The notes beneath the pieces were generated by a model. That model saw only the letters and a list, made by a program, of their open reading frames with translations. It did no database searches and was not told the origin of the DNA. Both the position numbers and the translations under genes were made by a program. From the NCBI GenBank assembly GCA_030266395.1, contig JAJDHX010000002.1, positions 1-64,000 on the forward strand: a DNA stretch of 64,000 nucleotides, in the 5' to 3' direction. This stretch comes from Selenomonadales bacterium OttesenSCG-928-I06 (GTDB taxonomy: Bacteria; Bacillota; Negativicutes; Sporomusales; Sporomusaceae). Position 1 is the first letter of the stretch. Each line of letters begins with the position of its first letter. Positions 25,689 through 34,622 of the stretch are shown piece after piece.

Positions 25689-26804
25689 TTACTTCAAACC
25701 TCCTACCATCAAACTAATTATTTGTTCTCTTTGTTCATCTTCTGTAATCTCGCCTGGGTCTAAACTTTGCTCTACTTTTTGAGCCCCAGAAACTTCAATA
25801 TCTTTTTTTACCGCATTAAAAAACGCCCCACCACTTTTCATATAATCCATTGCAAGTGTCTGGGCGTCTGAGAAACTCTCGTATTTAGCTTTATTTACAA
25901 TCTCTGAAGGAATATTAGTAGATATATTGTCTATTTCTTTAATGCGACTGCGTTCAGCATGCACACCATCCTCTAAAACAGCATTATAGATATCCGGATA
26001 TTCCTTCTGTAAAAGTTCTTTAGTAAGTTCGATTTTTGTTCCTTCCAAAGGTTTTACCTCCTTATCTTTACTTAGATTGATAAAATCGTCTAGCTTATTT
26101 AAAATTTTAGTTAAAAGCCCTTTCTCTTCTGCCTCCAATGTTTTCTCTTCCCCCTTTTTATTAATTAACTGGGCACAATTCAAAAATTGAGTCTGCCCAG
26201 GAATTGCATTAAGCGGCATTTCTACACCATTTGAATTTACTATTTTATTTTGAATTGACATTTTTATTTCACCTTGTACCTTATCTGCAAAACCATATTC
26301 TTTAGCTTGTGCTGCAGTTAACCATGTTTCTTCATCCATTAACTCTGAGAGCTTTTCATCACTTAAATTACTCTTAGTTTTATATGCCGCGATAACAGAC
26401 TTCTTGATTTCATCTAATACATCTCCCATTTTTCTAAAAGCATGCATGTCGCCAATTACTCCAGTTAGTGGATTATGAATCATTATCATAGAACCAGCTG
26501 GCATAATAACTTTATCCGCACCACACATTACAAGAGTTGCAGCACTAGCAGCGAGACCATCAATTATAGCGGTTACTTTGCCTTTATGATTTTTTAAAGT
26601 ACTCATCATAGCTTGCCCTGCAAAAAGGCTCCCACCTGGGCTATTTATTCTAACAGTAATATCTTTGTCTTTAAGTGGCATTAATGAATTAGCTAACTCT
26701 AAAGCACCAACAGAATTATCAATCCATGACCAGTTCTCGTCGTCGGCTATTGGACCATATATTAAAACTTCAGCATTTTTCTCATCAACTGTCCAAATCT
26801 TCAA
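25689..26804 (-). CDS. head maturation protease, ClpP type, with scaffold-like tail
   Basis: 371 aa from TTG 26804, well spaced from AAGGAGGTGATAATA; the track GTG lies within that site. N-terminal ClpP fold with VRINSPGGSLFAGQ, catalytic Ser near 87 (GLAASAAT) and His near 110 (IHNPL). The helical C-terminal half probably serves as scaffold, as in lambda C/Nu3. It cleaves head proteins during assembly. Confidence 0.92.
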   Translation of the reverse strand: MKIWTVDEKNAEVLIYGPIADDENWSWIDNSVGALELANSLMPLKDKDITVRINSPGGSLFAGQAMMSTLKNHKGKVTAIIDGLAASAATLVMCGADKVIMPAGSMIMIHNPLTGVIGDMHAFRKMGDVLDEIKKSVIAAYKTKSNLSDEKLSELMDEETWLTAAQAKEYGFADKVQGEIKMSIQNKIVNSNGVEMPLNAIPGQTQFLNCAQLINKKGEEKTLEAEEKGLLTKILNKLDDFINLSKDKEVKPLEGTKIELTKELLQKEYPDIYNAVLEDGVHAERSRIKEIDNISTNIPSEIVNKAKYESFSDAQTLAMDYMKSGGAFFNAVKKDIEVSGAQKVEQSLDPGEITEDEQREQIISLMVGGLK

Positions 26805-28413
26805 TATTATCACCTCCTTCTGCTGTGTTTTCCAATGTTTGAGGTATTGCTCTAGTAACCAACTCTTTATCTTTCAAAAGTTTTTGTTCTTGTGCTATTA
26901 TTTCAATATTATCCTGCCAATCACCACCGCCCATTCCACGTGTCTCTTCCTCATTAGTAGAGAAACCATAACTCACGCGTAATGCAGCTGCTCTGACCTC
27001 TTTTTCAGGATCGACCTGACCTGGTACAGGACCATACCACGAACACTTGCTCCACGCTGCCCTTATAAGAGGATCTTCAAAAAAACCAGGGGCATCTATC
27101 CTGCCAATTGCAATCGCTTCAACCAACCATCTTTCATAAACATTTTGACAAAAATCCCTTATAAACCAAGATCTCCTTGTCCTGAATTCTTGCCAACTTT
27201 GTAATAATGCTGCTCTAGAAGCCGAATAACTAGAACTAAAGTGTTTCGTTAATATCTCATAAGGTATGTTAAGACTCGCTCCAATTCCTTTTGTTAGTTC
27301 TGACATAAAAGGCTCAAAAGCAGACATAGATCTACTACCATCTACAGTAGAAACACTGTACCCCGGAGGCAGAGTGTTTATTGTTCCTGGACCAACTTGA
27401 AGTTTGCGAGGATCGATTCTTTCTCGCTCTTCAAAACTTTGTTCAAGTCCCGTTCCAAAACCATCTGCCCCTAAATCCTGGCGAATAAATATAGTCAAAT
27501 ATGCTTTTACTATAGCTGCAGTTAATTCTGCTTGTGTATAACGCCCTATTTGCTTCAAACTTTCAATAATTGGAGCCAAAAAAGGCGTACCCCTAAATTG
27601 CTCGGCACGCTCATCATGTTTTATTTGTAATATATTCGGTAAACCTGTTTGTTTCCCAAAAGCTTCTACCCTTATAAATTTTGTTTCTTTATAAAAATTC
27701 GTCGGATCATATGAATAAGTATTGGCTACCCAATATGCTACAATAGTCCCATTTTTATCAATTTCCACGCCATCTATTATACGATTTTTATTTTTAGAGT
27801 TAATATCGTAAACTAATGTCGGAGATCCAAAAAGTGAGCTAGGGTTATTAGGATTTCTAACCCTATCTGCTTCAAAAACATGCAATCTCAAAGAATACGG
27901 CATATCAGGTGTAGGCATTGCATATTTAAATACAGCCCATCCATCCCCGTTGTCTAAATACCCTGTAAACACAATATCTTGCATATCATAAAAATTATTA
28001 ATTCTGAGAAAGTCGCATTTTACAGAACTTGCCCAAAGATCAAACTCTTTTTGTGTTTTTCTGCCCCATTCTTTCGCTTCTTCATCTTTTAAACCAAGTA
28101 TAGATTTATCCGGTTTAGCTGATAAACTAAGCCCTGATCCCACAACATTTAACCGTTCTACATTAACGGCAGCACTTGCAAGTGGAGCTCCGCCTTGTCT
28201 TAAATTACGACTTCTAGCCCTTAAAGTAGGTAAATTGGCGATTATATCGCTATCAGGACTTGAGGCAACAGGATTCCAACCTGCTAAACTGCTTCTAGTA
28301 GTACTAGCGCTTGTTTCGCTAAACCCTGTGTTTAATATTTTTGGAGCATTATAAACCCCCATTGATCTTTGTTTGTTTTTAGTAAGTTGTCTATTTCTAT
28401 TTTTCTTACTCAT
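26785..28413 (-). CDS. portal protein (lambda gpB family)
   Basis: 542 aa. Typical segments: DIIANLPTLRARSRNLRQGGAPLASAAVNVERLNVVGSGL, DEAKEWGRKTQKEFDLWAS, ERIDPRKLQVGPGTINTLPPGYSVSTVDGSRSMSAFEPF, and YSASRAALLQSWQEFRTRRSWF. It forms the DNA entry ring at one vertex. The protease gene overlaps its end. Confidence 0.95.
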   Translation of the reverse strand: MSKKNRNRQLTKNKQRSMGVYNAPKILNTGFSETSASTTRSSLAGWNPVASSPDSDIIANLPTLRARSRNLRQGGAPLASAAVNVERLNVVGSGLSLSAKPDKSILGLKDEEAKEWGRKTQKEFDLWASSVKCDFLRINNFYDMQDIVFTGYLDNGDGWAVFKYAMPTPDMPYSLRLHVFEADRVRNPNNPSSLFGSPTLVYDINSKNKNRIIDGVEIDKNGTIVAYWVANTYSYDPTNFYKETKFIRVEAFGKQTGLPNILQIKHDERAEQFRGTPFLAPIIESLKQIGRYTQAELTAAIVKAYLTIFIRQDLGADGFGTGLEQSFEERERIDPRKLQVGPGTINTLPPGYSVSTVDGSRSMSAFEPFMSELTKGIGASLNIPYEILTKHFSSSYSASRAALLQSWQEFRTRRSWFIRDFCQNVYERWLVEAIAIGRIDAPGFFEDPLIRAAWSKCSWYGPVPGQVDPEKEVRAAALRVSYGFSTNEEETRGMGGGDWQDNIEIIAQEQKLLKDKELVTRAIPQTLENTAEGGDNIEDLDS

Positions 28414-28421
28414 ATTTCACC

Positions 28422-28676
28422 TCAATCCACCATCAACACTTGTCGAGAGCTTCTACCTGAATACTTATCCCAATCTTTTTTTTCTTCTTGGCTTTCTGCC
28501 GCTTTTAAAATATTCCAAAGATCCTTTAACTCAGCGCGCCTTACACTTCTATTTCCTACTCTATATTCTTGAGCTATGAGCGCCTTTCTAAAAGCTCTCC
28601 TTACATCTTTTATAGAATAAATATCAGTGATTTTAAACTCCTGTTCACCAACATTTACTATGTCTTTATCAGGCAT
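28422..28676 (-). CDS. head-tail joining protein (gpW-like), 84 aa
   Basis: The track start (28709) precedes the ribosome site GGGAGGGGG; ATG 28676 is better and overlaps the terminase stop by 8 bases. The core ALIAQEYRVGNRSVRRAELKDLWNILKAAE resembles small gpW-type connectors found between terminase and portal in lambda-like heads. Confidence 0.65.
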   Translation of the reverse strand: MPDKDIVNVGEQEFKITDIYSIKDVRRAFRKALIAQEYRVGNRSVRRAELKDLWNILKAAESQEEKKDWDKYSGRSSRQVLMVD

Positions 28677-30552
28677 CCATCCATCCCCCTCCCGTCGAAA
28701 CAACTCCATATTCTTCTTTAGTTTTCGGTTTAATTTTCTTTGTTTTTGTTTCCCCTTGTAAAACTTCTCTATATTTAGACCAATTAGGGTTTAATGATTT
28801 TAAACAAGCTAATCCATACACTTTTAAGTCTAAAGGCTCATTTCTCCCATCCGTAGATACATTTTCCCAAACTAAAGTTATGCGCCCTTTTACTTTTTTC
28901 TTAACTAATCTTTCAGAAACCAGCCCTTTAAAATAAGCTTTATTATATCCTTTATCCTCATTTAATGGAAAATGGAGCTTGTGGACTCTATCTCCCTTAT
29001 CTTCTTTCAATAGTCTTTCAAAAATATATTGTTTCCCCTGACTTACACCAATTAAGACAAGAGGGATATTGTAATTTTGAGGTTTAGAGTACTTTTCTAT
29101 TAGCGGGGCGCTAAAATTACTAGAACCCTTTATTGCAATGCGTTGTTTATGATAATTTTTTAAACAATATCTATAAACTTCTTCAGTATAATGGCCGCCG
29201 CTATCTATAAAAGTCCTAGCTACTTTTAACCCTTTACCATCAACAAACCGATAAGTTTTATCTAAAACCTCATCTAGTTTATCCCAAGTAGCTTGCTGAT
29301 CAGGCACCCCTAGTATGATACCTTTTTCAATCCCCCATTGCTCCTCATCTTCACCCCAACCACATATTTCATACTCTAATCTATTATCTTGAGTATCTAC
29401 CACTGCAGTTAAAAGTAAAACACCTTCTTGTAGTTCTGCATCATATTCCTCTCTTGCTTCCAAAAAAGGCTGTATGCTATCTACAGCCCCTTTCACTTCA
29501 TATGATTCAGCAAAACGAGTATTAAAAACAACTTTTAAATCATTTTCATCATGTTGTGCTTCTAAATATTCTTTTATTATGTCTTTCCAACTAATCCAGA
29601 CTGGAGTAAACCCGTTTACCCTAAAAGATCTAACTTGATTTTTAATCGCTTCTGGATTTTTAGAAACATATTTTTGAGGTTGTGCCTTCATGGTTTCTTC
29701 ACTAAAACTAAAACCACAATCAGGGCATTGCCATTTTACATCTTTTACTAAATATATCTTTAATAATTCATCTTGTTGGTCTTGCATTTCTATTTCTTCT
29801 GCATCCCATTCCATGTCTCTATAATTCAGAAGATGATATTCCTTACAGTTAGGGCACTCGTGTTGCCACTCTTCTTGCGTACCAAGCATATATTCTGTCT
29901 CTATCCTAGAAAAACCCTTAATGGTAGGAGTTGAAAATAATGCTGTTAACTTATTCCAAAAAGTCGTTAATCGTTTTTCAGCCAAAGCAATAGGACTACC
30001 TTCAGTACCTGCAGAAGCTTCAAATCTATCTACCTCATCACATAATAAAATTCGAATTGGTCTACTTGCTAACTCTGAAGGGCTGTTAGATCCAGTTATG
30101 ATTAAACGCCCACCAGGGAACATTTTACTTAAAATTGTACTGCTCGAATTTCTACTTTTTGGATCTGAAAATATATTTGATAAAACCTTTGAATCTCTTA
30201 TCATTGGCGAAATTCTTGATTTTGAATAATCTTCTGCCGTTGCTATAGTTGGTTGAACCATCATCATAGGACATGGATCCAAATGCGAAAACCTACCTAT
30301 AGCATTATTCATTATATCTGACTTACCTATCTGCGAAGCTGACATTACTACTATTTTATTAACACCTGATTGCGTAAAAGAATCCATAATTGGTTTCTGA
30401 TAAGGAGCAAAACTTGTGCGCCATCTTCCTTCGTAAGCATTTCCTTTACTTATAACTCTGTACGTATCAGCCCACTCACTTACAGTCATACGCGGAATTG
30501 GAGCTAAATACTTTTTAGCAAGCTTTTTGAATAAATCAATTGTCTTTTTCAT
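28669..30552 (-). CDS. terminase large subunit (lambda GpA family)
   Basis: 627 aa packaging ATPase and nuclease. N-terminal ATPase with a Walker-A-like SASQIGKS near 71-78, LLCDEVDRFEASAGTEGSP, Cys pairs in the middle (ECPNC, WQCPDCGF) that look metal binding, and the C-terminal nuclease region with TAVVDTQDNRLEYEICGWG and TFIDSGGHYTEEVYRY. GpA-type enzymes usually cut cos sites, so cohesive ends are likely. Confidence 0.95.
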   Translation of the reverse strand: MKKTIDLFKKLAKKYLAPIPRMTVSEWADTYRVISKGNAYEGRWRTSFAPYQKPIMDSFTQSGVNKIVVMSASQIGKSDIMNNAIGRFSHLDPCPMMMVQPTIATAEDYSKSRISPMIRDSKVLSNIFSDPKSRNSSSTILSKMFPGGRLIITGSNSPSELASRPIRILLCDEVDRFEASAGTEGSPIALAEKRLTTFWNKLTALFSTPTIKGFSRIETEYMLGTQEEWQHECPNCKEYHLLNYRDMEWDAEEIEMQDQQDELLKIYLVKDVKWQCPDCGFSFSEETMKAQPQKYVSKNPEAIKNQVRSFRVNGFTPVWISWKDIIKEYLEAQHDENDLKVVFNTRFAESYEVKGAVDSIQPFLEAREEYDAELQEGVLLLTAVVDTQDNRLEYEICGWGEDEEQWGIEKGIILGVPDQQATWDKLDEVLDKTYRFVDGKGLKVARTFIDSGGHYTEEVYRYCLKNYHKQRIAIKGSSNFSAPLIEKYSKPQNYNIPLVLIGVSQGKQYIFERLLKEDKGDRVHKLHFPLNEDKGYNKAYFKGLVSERLVKKKVKGRITLVWENVSTDGRNEPLDLKVYGLACLKSLNPNWSKYREVLQGETKTKKIKPKTKEEYGVVSTGGGWMDA

Positions 30553-31051
30553 CTGTAAACATTCCTGGCTTATAATCTTTCAATTCTGAAAGTATATCCT
30601 CAATAGTAGTTGCTATAATATTATTTATTTCTTCTTTAGATCTATTAACTAAAACCGGTGTAAGTGTAGAACTTAGCCCTAACAATTTAGTTCTAATTGT
30701 CGAAAGCATATGCGCCATTACTTTTTCAACATCTTTTGCTGTATGCACTTCATTTTTAGCCTTTTTAACTTCTATATCTGCTAGTTCTCTTTTTGATTTT
30801 TCATGCTTGGCTTTTTCTTCCCAATACGCAGCTTGCGATTCTGCAGTATTAATTTTATCTTTATCCCCTGGTTTTAGGTAATTAACATAAGCTAAAAAAT
30901 TTTCTTGGACGTTATATTTAGCGTCCTTATCTTTTTTTAAAACACCTTCTTTTGCAAGCCCAATAATCCGCGTCCTGGTTAAATTAAAGCAGGCTGCCAA
31001 ACCATCTGAAGTTGTCAAAATTGTACTTAAATCTTTTATGCATTGCAACAA
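30536..31051 (-). CDS. terminase small subunit (Nu1-like)
   Basis: About 171 aa from TTG 31051, spaced correctly from AGGAGGTGAGAGCT; the track GTG overlaps that site. N-terminal winged HTH (TSDGLAACFNLTRTRIIGLAKEGVL), then a long coiled coil (SQAAYWEEKAKHEKSKRELADIEVKKAK) and a C-terminal segment that contacts the large subunit. It recognises phage DNA for packaging. Confidence 0.85.
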   Translation of the reverse strand: MLQCIKDLSTILTTSDGLAACFNLTRTRIIGLAKEGVLKKDKDAKYNVQENFLAYVNYLKPGDKDKINTAESQAAYWEEKAKHEKSKRELADIEVKKAKNEVHTAKDVEKVMAHMLSTIRTKLLGLSSTLTPVLVNRSKEEINNIIATTIEDILSELKDYKPGMFTDEKDN

Positions 31052-31112
31052 AGCTCTCACCTCCTGATACGACAGTCAATCCCTTTAAAAAAAATTTATA
31101 TCTAGTTAAAAA

Positions 31113-31138
31113 TCGGGGCTCGCAAGAACCTCGAGGTT
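31113..31138. other. GC-rich segment with 12-bp palindrome, candidate cos/packaging site
   Basis: TCGGGGCTCGCAAGAACCTCGAGG contains the palindrome AACCTCGAGGTT (31127-31138) within otherwise AT-rich DNA about 80 bases upstream of the small terminase gene, where lambda-type phages carry cos. No direct match to a known cos. Confidence 0.3.
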
Positions 31139-31183
31139 TTTATTTCCCTAGAAGTACCTATGAATTTTTCGCAAAAAAGAAAA

Positions 31184-31205
31184 GCCACCTGATTATTCAA
31201 GTGAC
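31184..31205 (-). terminator. terminator after the late regulator gene
   Basis: Minus strand GTCACTTGA-ATAA-TCAGGTGGC, then TTTTCTTTTTT. It divides middle from late transcription, so the terminase operon needs a promoter between here and 31060, or antitermination. Confidence 0.7.
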
Positions 31206-31300
31206 TATTCCTATAAATTATTAATTTTAGGAGATACTTTAATAGCTATTCATGTCTTTTTCTGACACTTTTAGCTCTAAAAACATTATATCACTAAAAA

Positions 31301-31342
31301 GGTCACGTAAAAAGGTCATCTTTAGGTCACCGTAAAAGGTCA
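31301..31342. repeat. four direct GGTCA repeats, candidate late-activator site
   Basis: GGTCA at 31301, 31314, 31325 and 31338 (steps 13, 11, 13), each near an A/T tract such as AAAAAGGTCA. They lie between the regulator stop and the late operon, where a late activator would bind. Confidence 0.45.
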
Positions 31343-31344
31343 TT

Positions 31345-31869
31345 TTATAATGCGTCTGCACCATACAGTTTTATAGCCATTTTACGCACTAAACGATTAC
31401 TATTACGTTTAACTGTACTTTCCCCACAATGTATCTGATTAGCGATCTCATCAGTATACATCCCGTTAAAATATCTCAAATAAATAATATTTTCGTATTC
31501 ATCCCCATGTATGGTAGCTAAGGCACTTTCTATTTCTAGAATTTCCTTTTTATCACGATCCAGTTTCATTTCTAACTCTAGTATTTTAGCTTGTTGTATT
31601 TCCTCTGGGGAGAGTCTTACTCCTTGACTAATAGTAAACTTAACAATATCCTTAGATCTTCTTGTAACCTGTTCTATATTGAGATCCTCAATATCTTTTT
31701 CGTATTCTTTAATATTGATCTTTAAAATAGGATAAGCTCTAAGTCTAGCTTCTGTTTGTTTGAATATATTTCTTGGCTCTTGCTTTCCTGCTTTTATTCC
31801 CGCTTGAACCGCTTCTCTTATAGCTGCATGTATGTCAATATTTACTTTAGCTTTACTCAGTTTTATCAC
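31345..31869 (-). CDS. late transcription regulator (ArpU/sigma-region-4-like)
   Basis: 174 aa: a helical N-terminus, a coiled-coil middle, and a C-terminal HTH (YENIIYLRYFNGMYTDEIANQIHCGESTVKRNSNRLVRKMAIKLYG) like sigma-70 region 4 and the ArpU/RinA regulators that switch on late genes. The last gene before terminase, as usual. GTG 31869 overlaps its ribosome site AAGAGGTGAT; CTG 31860 (MSKAKVNI) is better spaced. Confidence 0.8.
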   Translation of the reverse strand: MIKLSKAKVNIDIHAAIREAVQAGIKAGKQEPRNIFKQTEARLRAYPILKINIKEYEKDIEDLNIEQVTRRSKDIVKFTISQGVRLSPEEIQQAKILELEMKLDRDKKEILEIESALATIHGDEYENIIYLRYFNGMYTDEIANQIHCGESTVKRNSNRLVRKMAIKLYGADAL

Positions 31870-32074
31870 CTCTTAATTTCAGCATTACCTCATTCGCTAC
31901 GAGATTGATTAATTTTTTTCTTGATTCCATACTGTATATTTTCTCAGCATCTACTATACCTCTATACTCTTCATTCAGTTTCTTGATCTCTTTAACTTCT
32001 CTGTTCTGTCTCCACAGCACGTACCATAGCCAAAAGCAGGTTATTGTTAATATTACACATAATATATCTAGCAA
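31853..32074 (-). CDS. small membrane protein, 73 aa
   Basis: N-terminal membrane helix (LCVILTITCFWLWYVLWR), then a cytoplasmic coiled coil (EVKEIKKLNEEYRGIVDAEKIYSMESRKK). TTG start after AAAAGGAGCGTGATAAT. It overlaps the late regulator by 17 bases. Function unknown. Confidence 0.6.
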   Translation of the reverse strand: MLDILCVILTITCFWLWYVLWRQNREVKEIKKLNEEYRGIVDAEKIYSMESRKKLINLVANEVMLKLRGDKTE

Positions 32075-32133
32075 ATTATCACGCTCCTTTTAACTACTCT
32101 AATCACTCCAACTATCCGAAAATTCCAGATAGT

Positions 32134-32523
32134 TCACTCCTCCACGATCTCCATTATTCCGTCTACTATATAATCTAAGATACTATCATCTATACAAACT
32201 ATCATTCCGTATTCTTCCATAATTTTCTTTTTTCTCTTTATTATTTCGTTCTTAACTTTATCTCTTTTAGTTTCAAACACATTGATACCTTCTGCTAGTT
32301 TTGTGAAGAAAGCACTTCTGCAATTCGGGAGACATAACTGCAAAGCACAAGAACCACAATTTACATTTCTTTCAGTTACCATACATGCCAAACAATCTGA
32401 GTTTATTGCTCTAGTTCCAATAATTAGTCTTTCATATATTTCTTCTTCGCTATATCCCTGTTTTTTATAAAACTCCACAGCAGTTTCAAAAACCTGTTTC
32501 GGAGAAGGTTTTAATTCAGTCAT
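32134..32523 (-). CDS. hypothetical cysteine-rich phage protein
   Basis: 129 aa from ATG 32523 (AAGGAGCGTGAACAAA upstream, 8-base overlap with the previous stop). Central cluster CLACMVTERNVNCGSCALQLCLPNCR looks metal binding. Helical ends. No family recognised. Confidence 0.55.
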   Translation of the reverse strand: MTELKPSPKQVFETAVEFYKKQGYSEEEIYERLIIGTRAINSDCLACMVTERNVNCGSCALQLCLPNCRSAFFTKLAEGINVFETKRDKVKNEIIKRKKKIMEEYGMIVCIDDSILDYIVDGIMEIVEE

Positions 32524-32944
32524 TTTGTTCACGCTCCTTGTTTAATTCTTCTAGACCAACCCACCCCATTTTATAATTACAAGGATTGCACTTATTAAAA
32601 AAACATTTTATAGCTCCTATACAATCTTTTAAAACTGCATTGCTTTGTCCTGTTGTTAAATACTTAATTTCCTTAGTGTCTTTAGGTTCTTCTATTTTTC
32701 CTCTATATTCCCAACCCTCAGCACCGTCATATTCAGAACGTTCTAAATAGAAATCGTCTCCAACTATAACTAAATCAAGAGCTACTTCTGGACTTCCAAA
32801 CCCATCATCATATTCTGTATCTGCAACTTCTAAAAAATTTTCTAACGATATTTTAAATGCATTACAGCCTATCCATTTTATATCTTCTATGGTTTTTCCA
32901 TGTTCTTTTAAAATTGCTATTGTTTCTTTAAGAAGATTAGTCAT
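32516..32944 (-). CDS. hypothetical phage protein, 142 aa
   Basis: Contains a beta-rich segment VALDLVIVGDDFYLERSEYDGAEGWEYRG and a C-terminal Cys-rich KCFFNKCNPCNYKMGW that resembles the cysteine stretch of its neighbours. Good ribosome site AGGAGGAATAAGG. Function unknown. Confidence 0.55.
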   Translation of the reverse strand: MTNLLKETIAILKEHGKTIEDIKWIGCNAFKISLENFLEVADTEYDDGFGSPEVALDLVIVGDDFYLERSEYDGAEGWEYRGKIEEPKDTKEIKYLTTGQSNAVLKDCIGAIKCFFNKCNPCNYKMGWVGLEELNKEREQND

Positions 32945-33254
32945 CCTTATTCCTCCTGTCGCACTCTGCTCGGGCTAAGATTGGAGAAGTAAAATAAGTT
33001 TTTCCTATATTAGCTCCAACAACCTCAAAAAAAGCTTCCGAGCTTCTAAATAAAGTATATTGAGTGGCAACACTATCATCACTAAAACTCTTTAAAACAC
33101 TAACTCCAATTATCTCAAACTCTAATTCATCAACAATCCACTTTCTTTTAAATATTTCCTGGGCACAACATTCACATTCGCCTAAAGGCTCTAATAAACT
33201 GCTTATTCTCCATAATTTCTGCCCCAGTTCCAATTCACTCTCAAACTTCGCCAC
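32937..33254 (-). CDS. hypothetical phage protein, 105 aa
   Basis: Starts GTG after AAGGAGGGCTAAGTC. Contains ECECCAQEIFKRKWIVDELEFEIIGVSVLKSF, a short Cys cluster followed by alternating strands. Overlaps the next gene by 8 bases. Function unknown. Confidence 0.55.
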   Translation of the reverse strand: MAKFESELELGQKLWRISSLLEPLGECECCAQEIFKRKWIVDELEFEIIGVSVLKSFSDDSVATQYTLFRSSEAFFEVVGANIGKTYFTSPILARAECDRRNKDD

Positions 33255-33257
33255 GAC

Positions 33258-33527
33258 TTAGCCCTCCTTAACTTCATTTGCACAAGCAGCATATCCAGCA
33301 ATGTCAATTAAAGTATCTTCCTTAAATTCTCCAGTTGTACATCTAGCTACTTTAAGTAAAATCATCATCATTGCTACGTCGCCAGCTCTCATTTCAAACC
33401 CTAAATATACTGACCATAACTCAGCTATTTTCTTAAAATTATCTGATACCGTCCCATAGTCTTGCTCTCTATCACCTAAGACATATTTCTTTGCTGTATC
33501 TAAAATTATTGATCTTTTTTCTTCCAT
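33258..33527 (-). CDS. DUF6378-like phage protein, 89 aa
   Basis: Pattern YVLGDREQDYGTVSDNFKKIAELWSVYLG...DVAMMMILLKVARCTTGEFKEDTLIDIAGYAACANE matches a widespread helical phage family I recall as DUF6378, with acidic residues arranged as in all-alpha NTP pyrophosphohydrolases. A nucleotide role is possible but unproven. Confidence 0.7.
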   Translation of the reverse strand: MEEKRSIILDTAKKYVLGDREQDYGTVSDNFKKIAELWSVYLGFEMRAGDVAMMMILLKVARCTTGEFKEDTLIDIAGYAACANEVKEG

Positions 33528-34211
33528 CTATTCTTTCTCCTCGTCTAGTTTTCCCCACTGCTCAGCCATTGCCTTGGCTATTCCCGTGAAGGTTTTGGAA
33601 CGTATTTTTGCTCTTTCTTTTGCTGGCAAACTTAATGTTTCAAAATGTAATTTACTGTCCGTCCTTCCTGATTTATGTTTTATTATTACAGGCTCTACCA
33701 GATTAGTTGGTTTTAGTTCCGGAAGTCCTTTCAGCCACAAACAAGTTGCTTTTCTCTCTTGGTGCCCGAATTGATATGGCTGTATTATTTGAGATGGTTT
33801 TTTATATCGTGTAGACATTATTCCTATTGGATTTTCAACTGCTATTTTTTCGCAATCTGCATTAATAAACTTCATAAAAAACTCAATCGCAGCTTTTCTT
33901 TCTTCTTGGATATCTGGAAATCTTTTAGCATATTCTGGTTTATAATATTTATTTGCCGCAACAGTAAGTCTTGTGCAAGGCGGAAAAGCAAGTATCATAT
34001 CCCACTTTAAAACGCTATGTTCTTTACAATCTTGCGCCCAAAAGTCAAAAGGCGGTTCTAGGAAAAGCAAGACATCTCCTTTAATATGCCATTCTGGATG
34101 ACCTCCGCTACATGGTTCTATGTCACAACTATAAGCTTCATGACCTAGCTTTCTAAATTCGATAGTTACTGCTTGCGATTCTTCGCATGCTACTAATATT
34201 TTCATTCTCAT
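33528..34211 (-). CDS. DNA cytosine methyltransferase-like protein
   Basis: 227 aa with a shortened C5-methyltransferase core: KILVACEESQAVTIEFRKLGHEAYSCDIEPC (SAM-binding start), AFPPCTRLTVAANKYY (the PC catalytic pair) and AVENPIGIMSTRYKKP (ENP in place of ENV). Common in phages, probably for DNA modification against host restriction. No restriction gene is adjacent. The usual target-recognition domain seems reduced. Confidence 0.75.
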   Translation of the reverse strand: MRMKILVACEESQAVTIEFRKLGHEAYSCDIEPCSGGHPEWHIKGDVLLFLEPPFDFWAQDCKEHSVLKWDMILAFPPCTRLTVAANKYYKPEYAKRFPDIQEERKAAIEFFMKFINADCEKIAVENPIGIMSTRYKKPSQIIQPYQFGHQERKATCLWLKGLPELKPTNLVEPVIIKHKSGRTDSKLHFETLSLPAKERAKIRSKTFTGIAKAMAEQWGKLDEEKE

Positions 34212-34267
34212 TACTCAGAGTAAACGTACGTTTTAGCGGTCGACCAAACCTCTACTCCTTTCACTTT

Positions 34268-34438
34268 TTAGTTTTCTATCTTTAGCGTCCTAAAAACAGA
34301 AATCTTAACTATTTTATATATCTTTTTACACTTTTTGCAGTCATGATATGCATGATGGTATATCTTTAACTTAGTTAGTTCAAATTCTTCTTTTACAGCA
34401 AGCTTTGGAATATACCCACAATGCGGACACTTAATCAT
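34268..34438 (-). CDS. zinc-ribbon small protein, 56 aa
   Basis: ATG 34438 (AGAGAGGATAACAGCG upstream) gives MIKCPHCGYIPKL...HDCKKCKKIYKIVKI, a four-cysteine zinc ribbon. The track start is 24 codons early inside the next gene. Function unknown. Confidence 0.55.
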   Translation of the reverse strand: MIKCPHCGYIPKLAVKEEFELTKLKIYHHAYHDCKKCKKIYKIVKISVFRTLKIEN

Positions 34439-34622
34439 CGCTGTTATCCTCTCTACGTTTCCAGGCTTTAGTATCTTCCAAGTTAATATCAAATTCATAT
34501 AATAAATCATTTAATTTTTCACTATACTCATAAGGACATCCCTCTTTATTAAGATATATTATTGTTTCCCCTATTAACTCTATAAGTAATTTTTTAATAG
34601 CCTGACATTCTTTACATTCCAT
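34431..34622 (-). CDS. hypothetical small phage protein, 63 aa
   Basis: MECKECQAIKKLLIELIGETIIYLNKEGCPYEYSEKLNDLLYEFDINLED: an N-terminal CxxC and mostly helical. Overlaps both neighbours by a few bases, as is normal for this cassette. Function unknown. Confidence 0.5.
   Translation of the reverse strand: MECKECQAIKKLLIELIGETIIYLNKEGCPYEYSEKLNDLLYEFDINLEDTKAWKRREDNSDD

Noticed and set aside
33528-34211. Restriction-modification system
   Set aside because: No restriction enzyme lies nearby; a lone methyltransferase-like phage gene is common.
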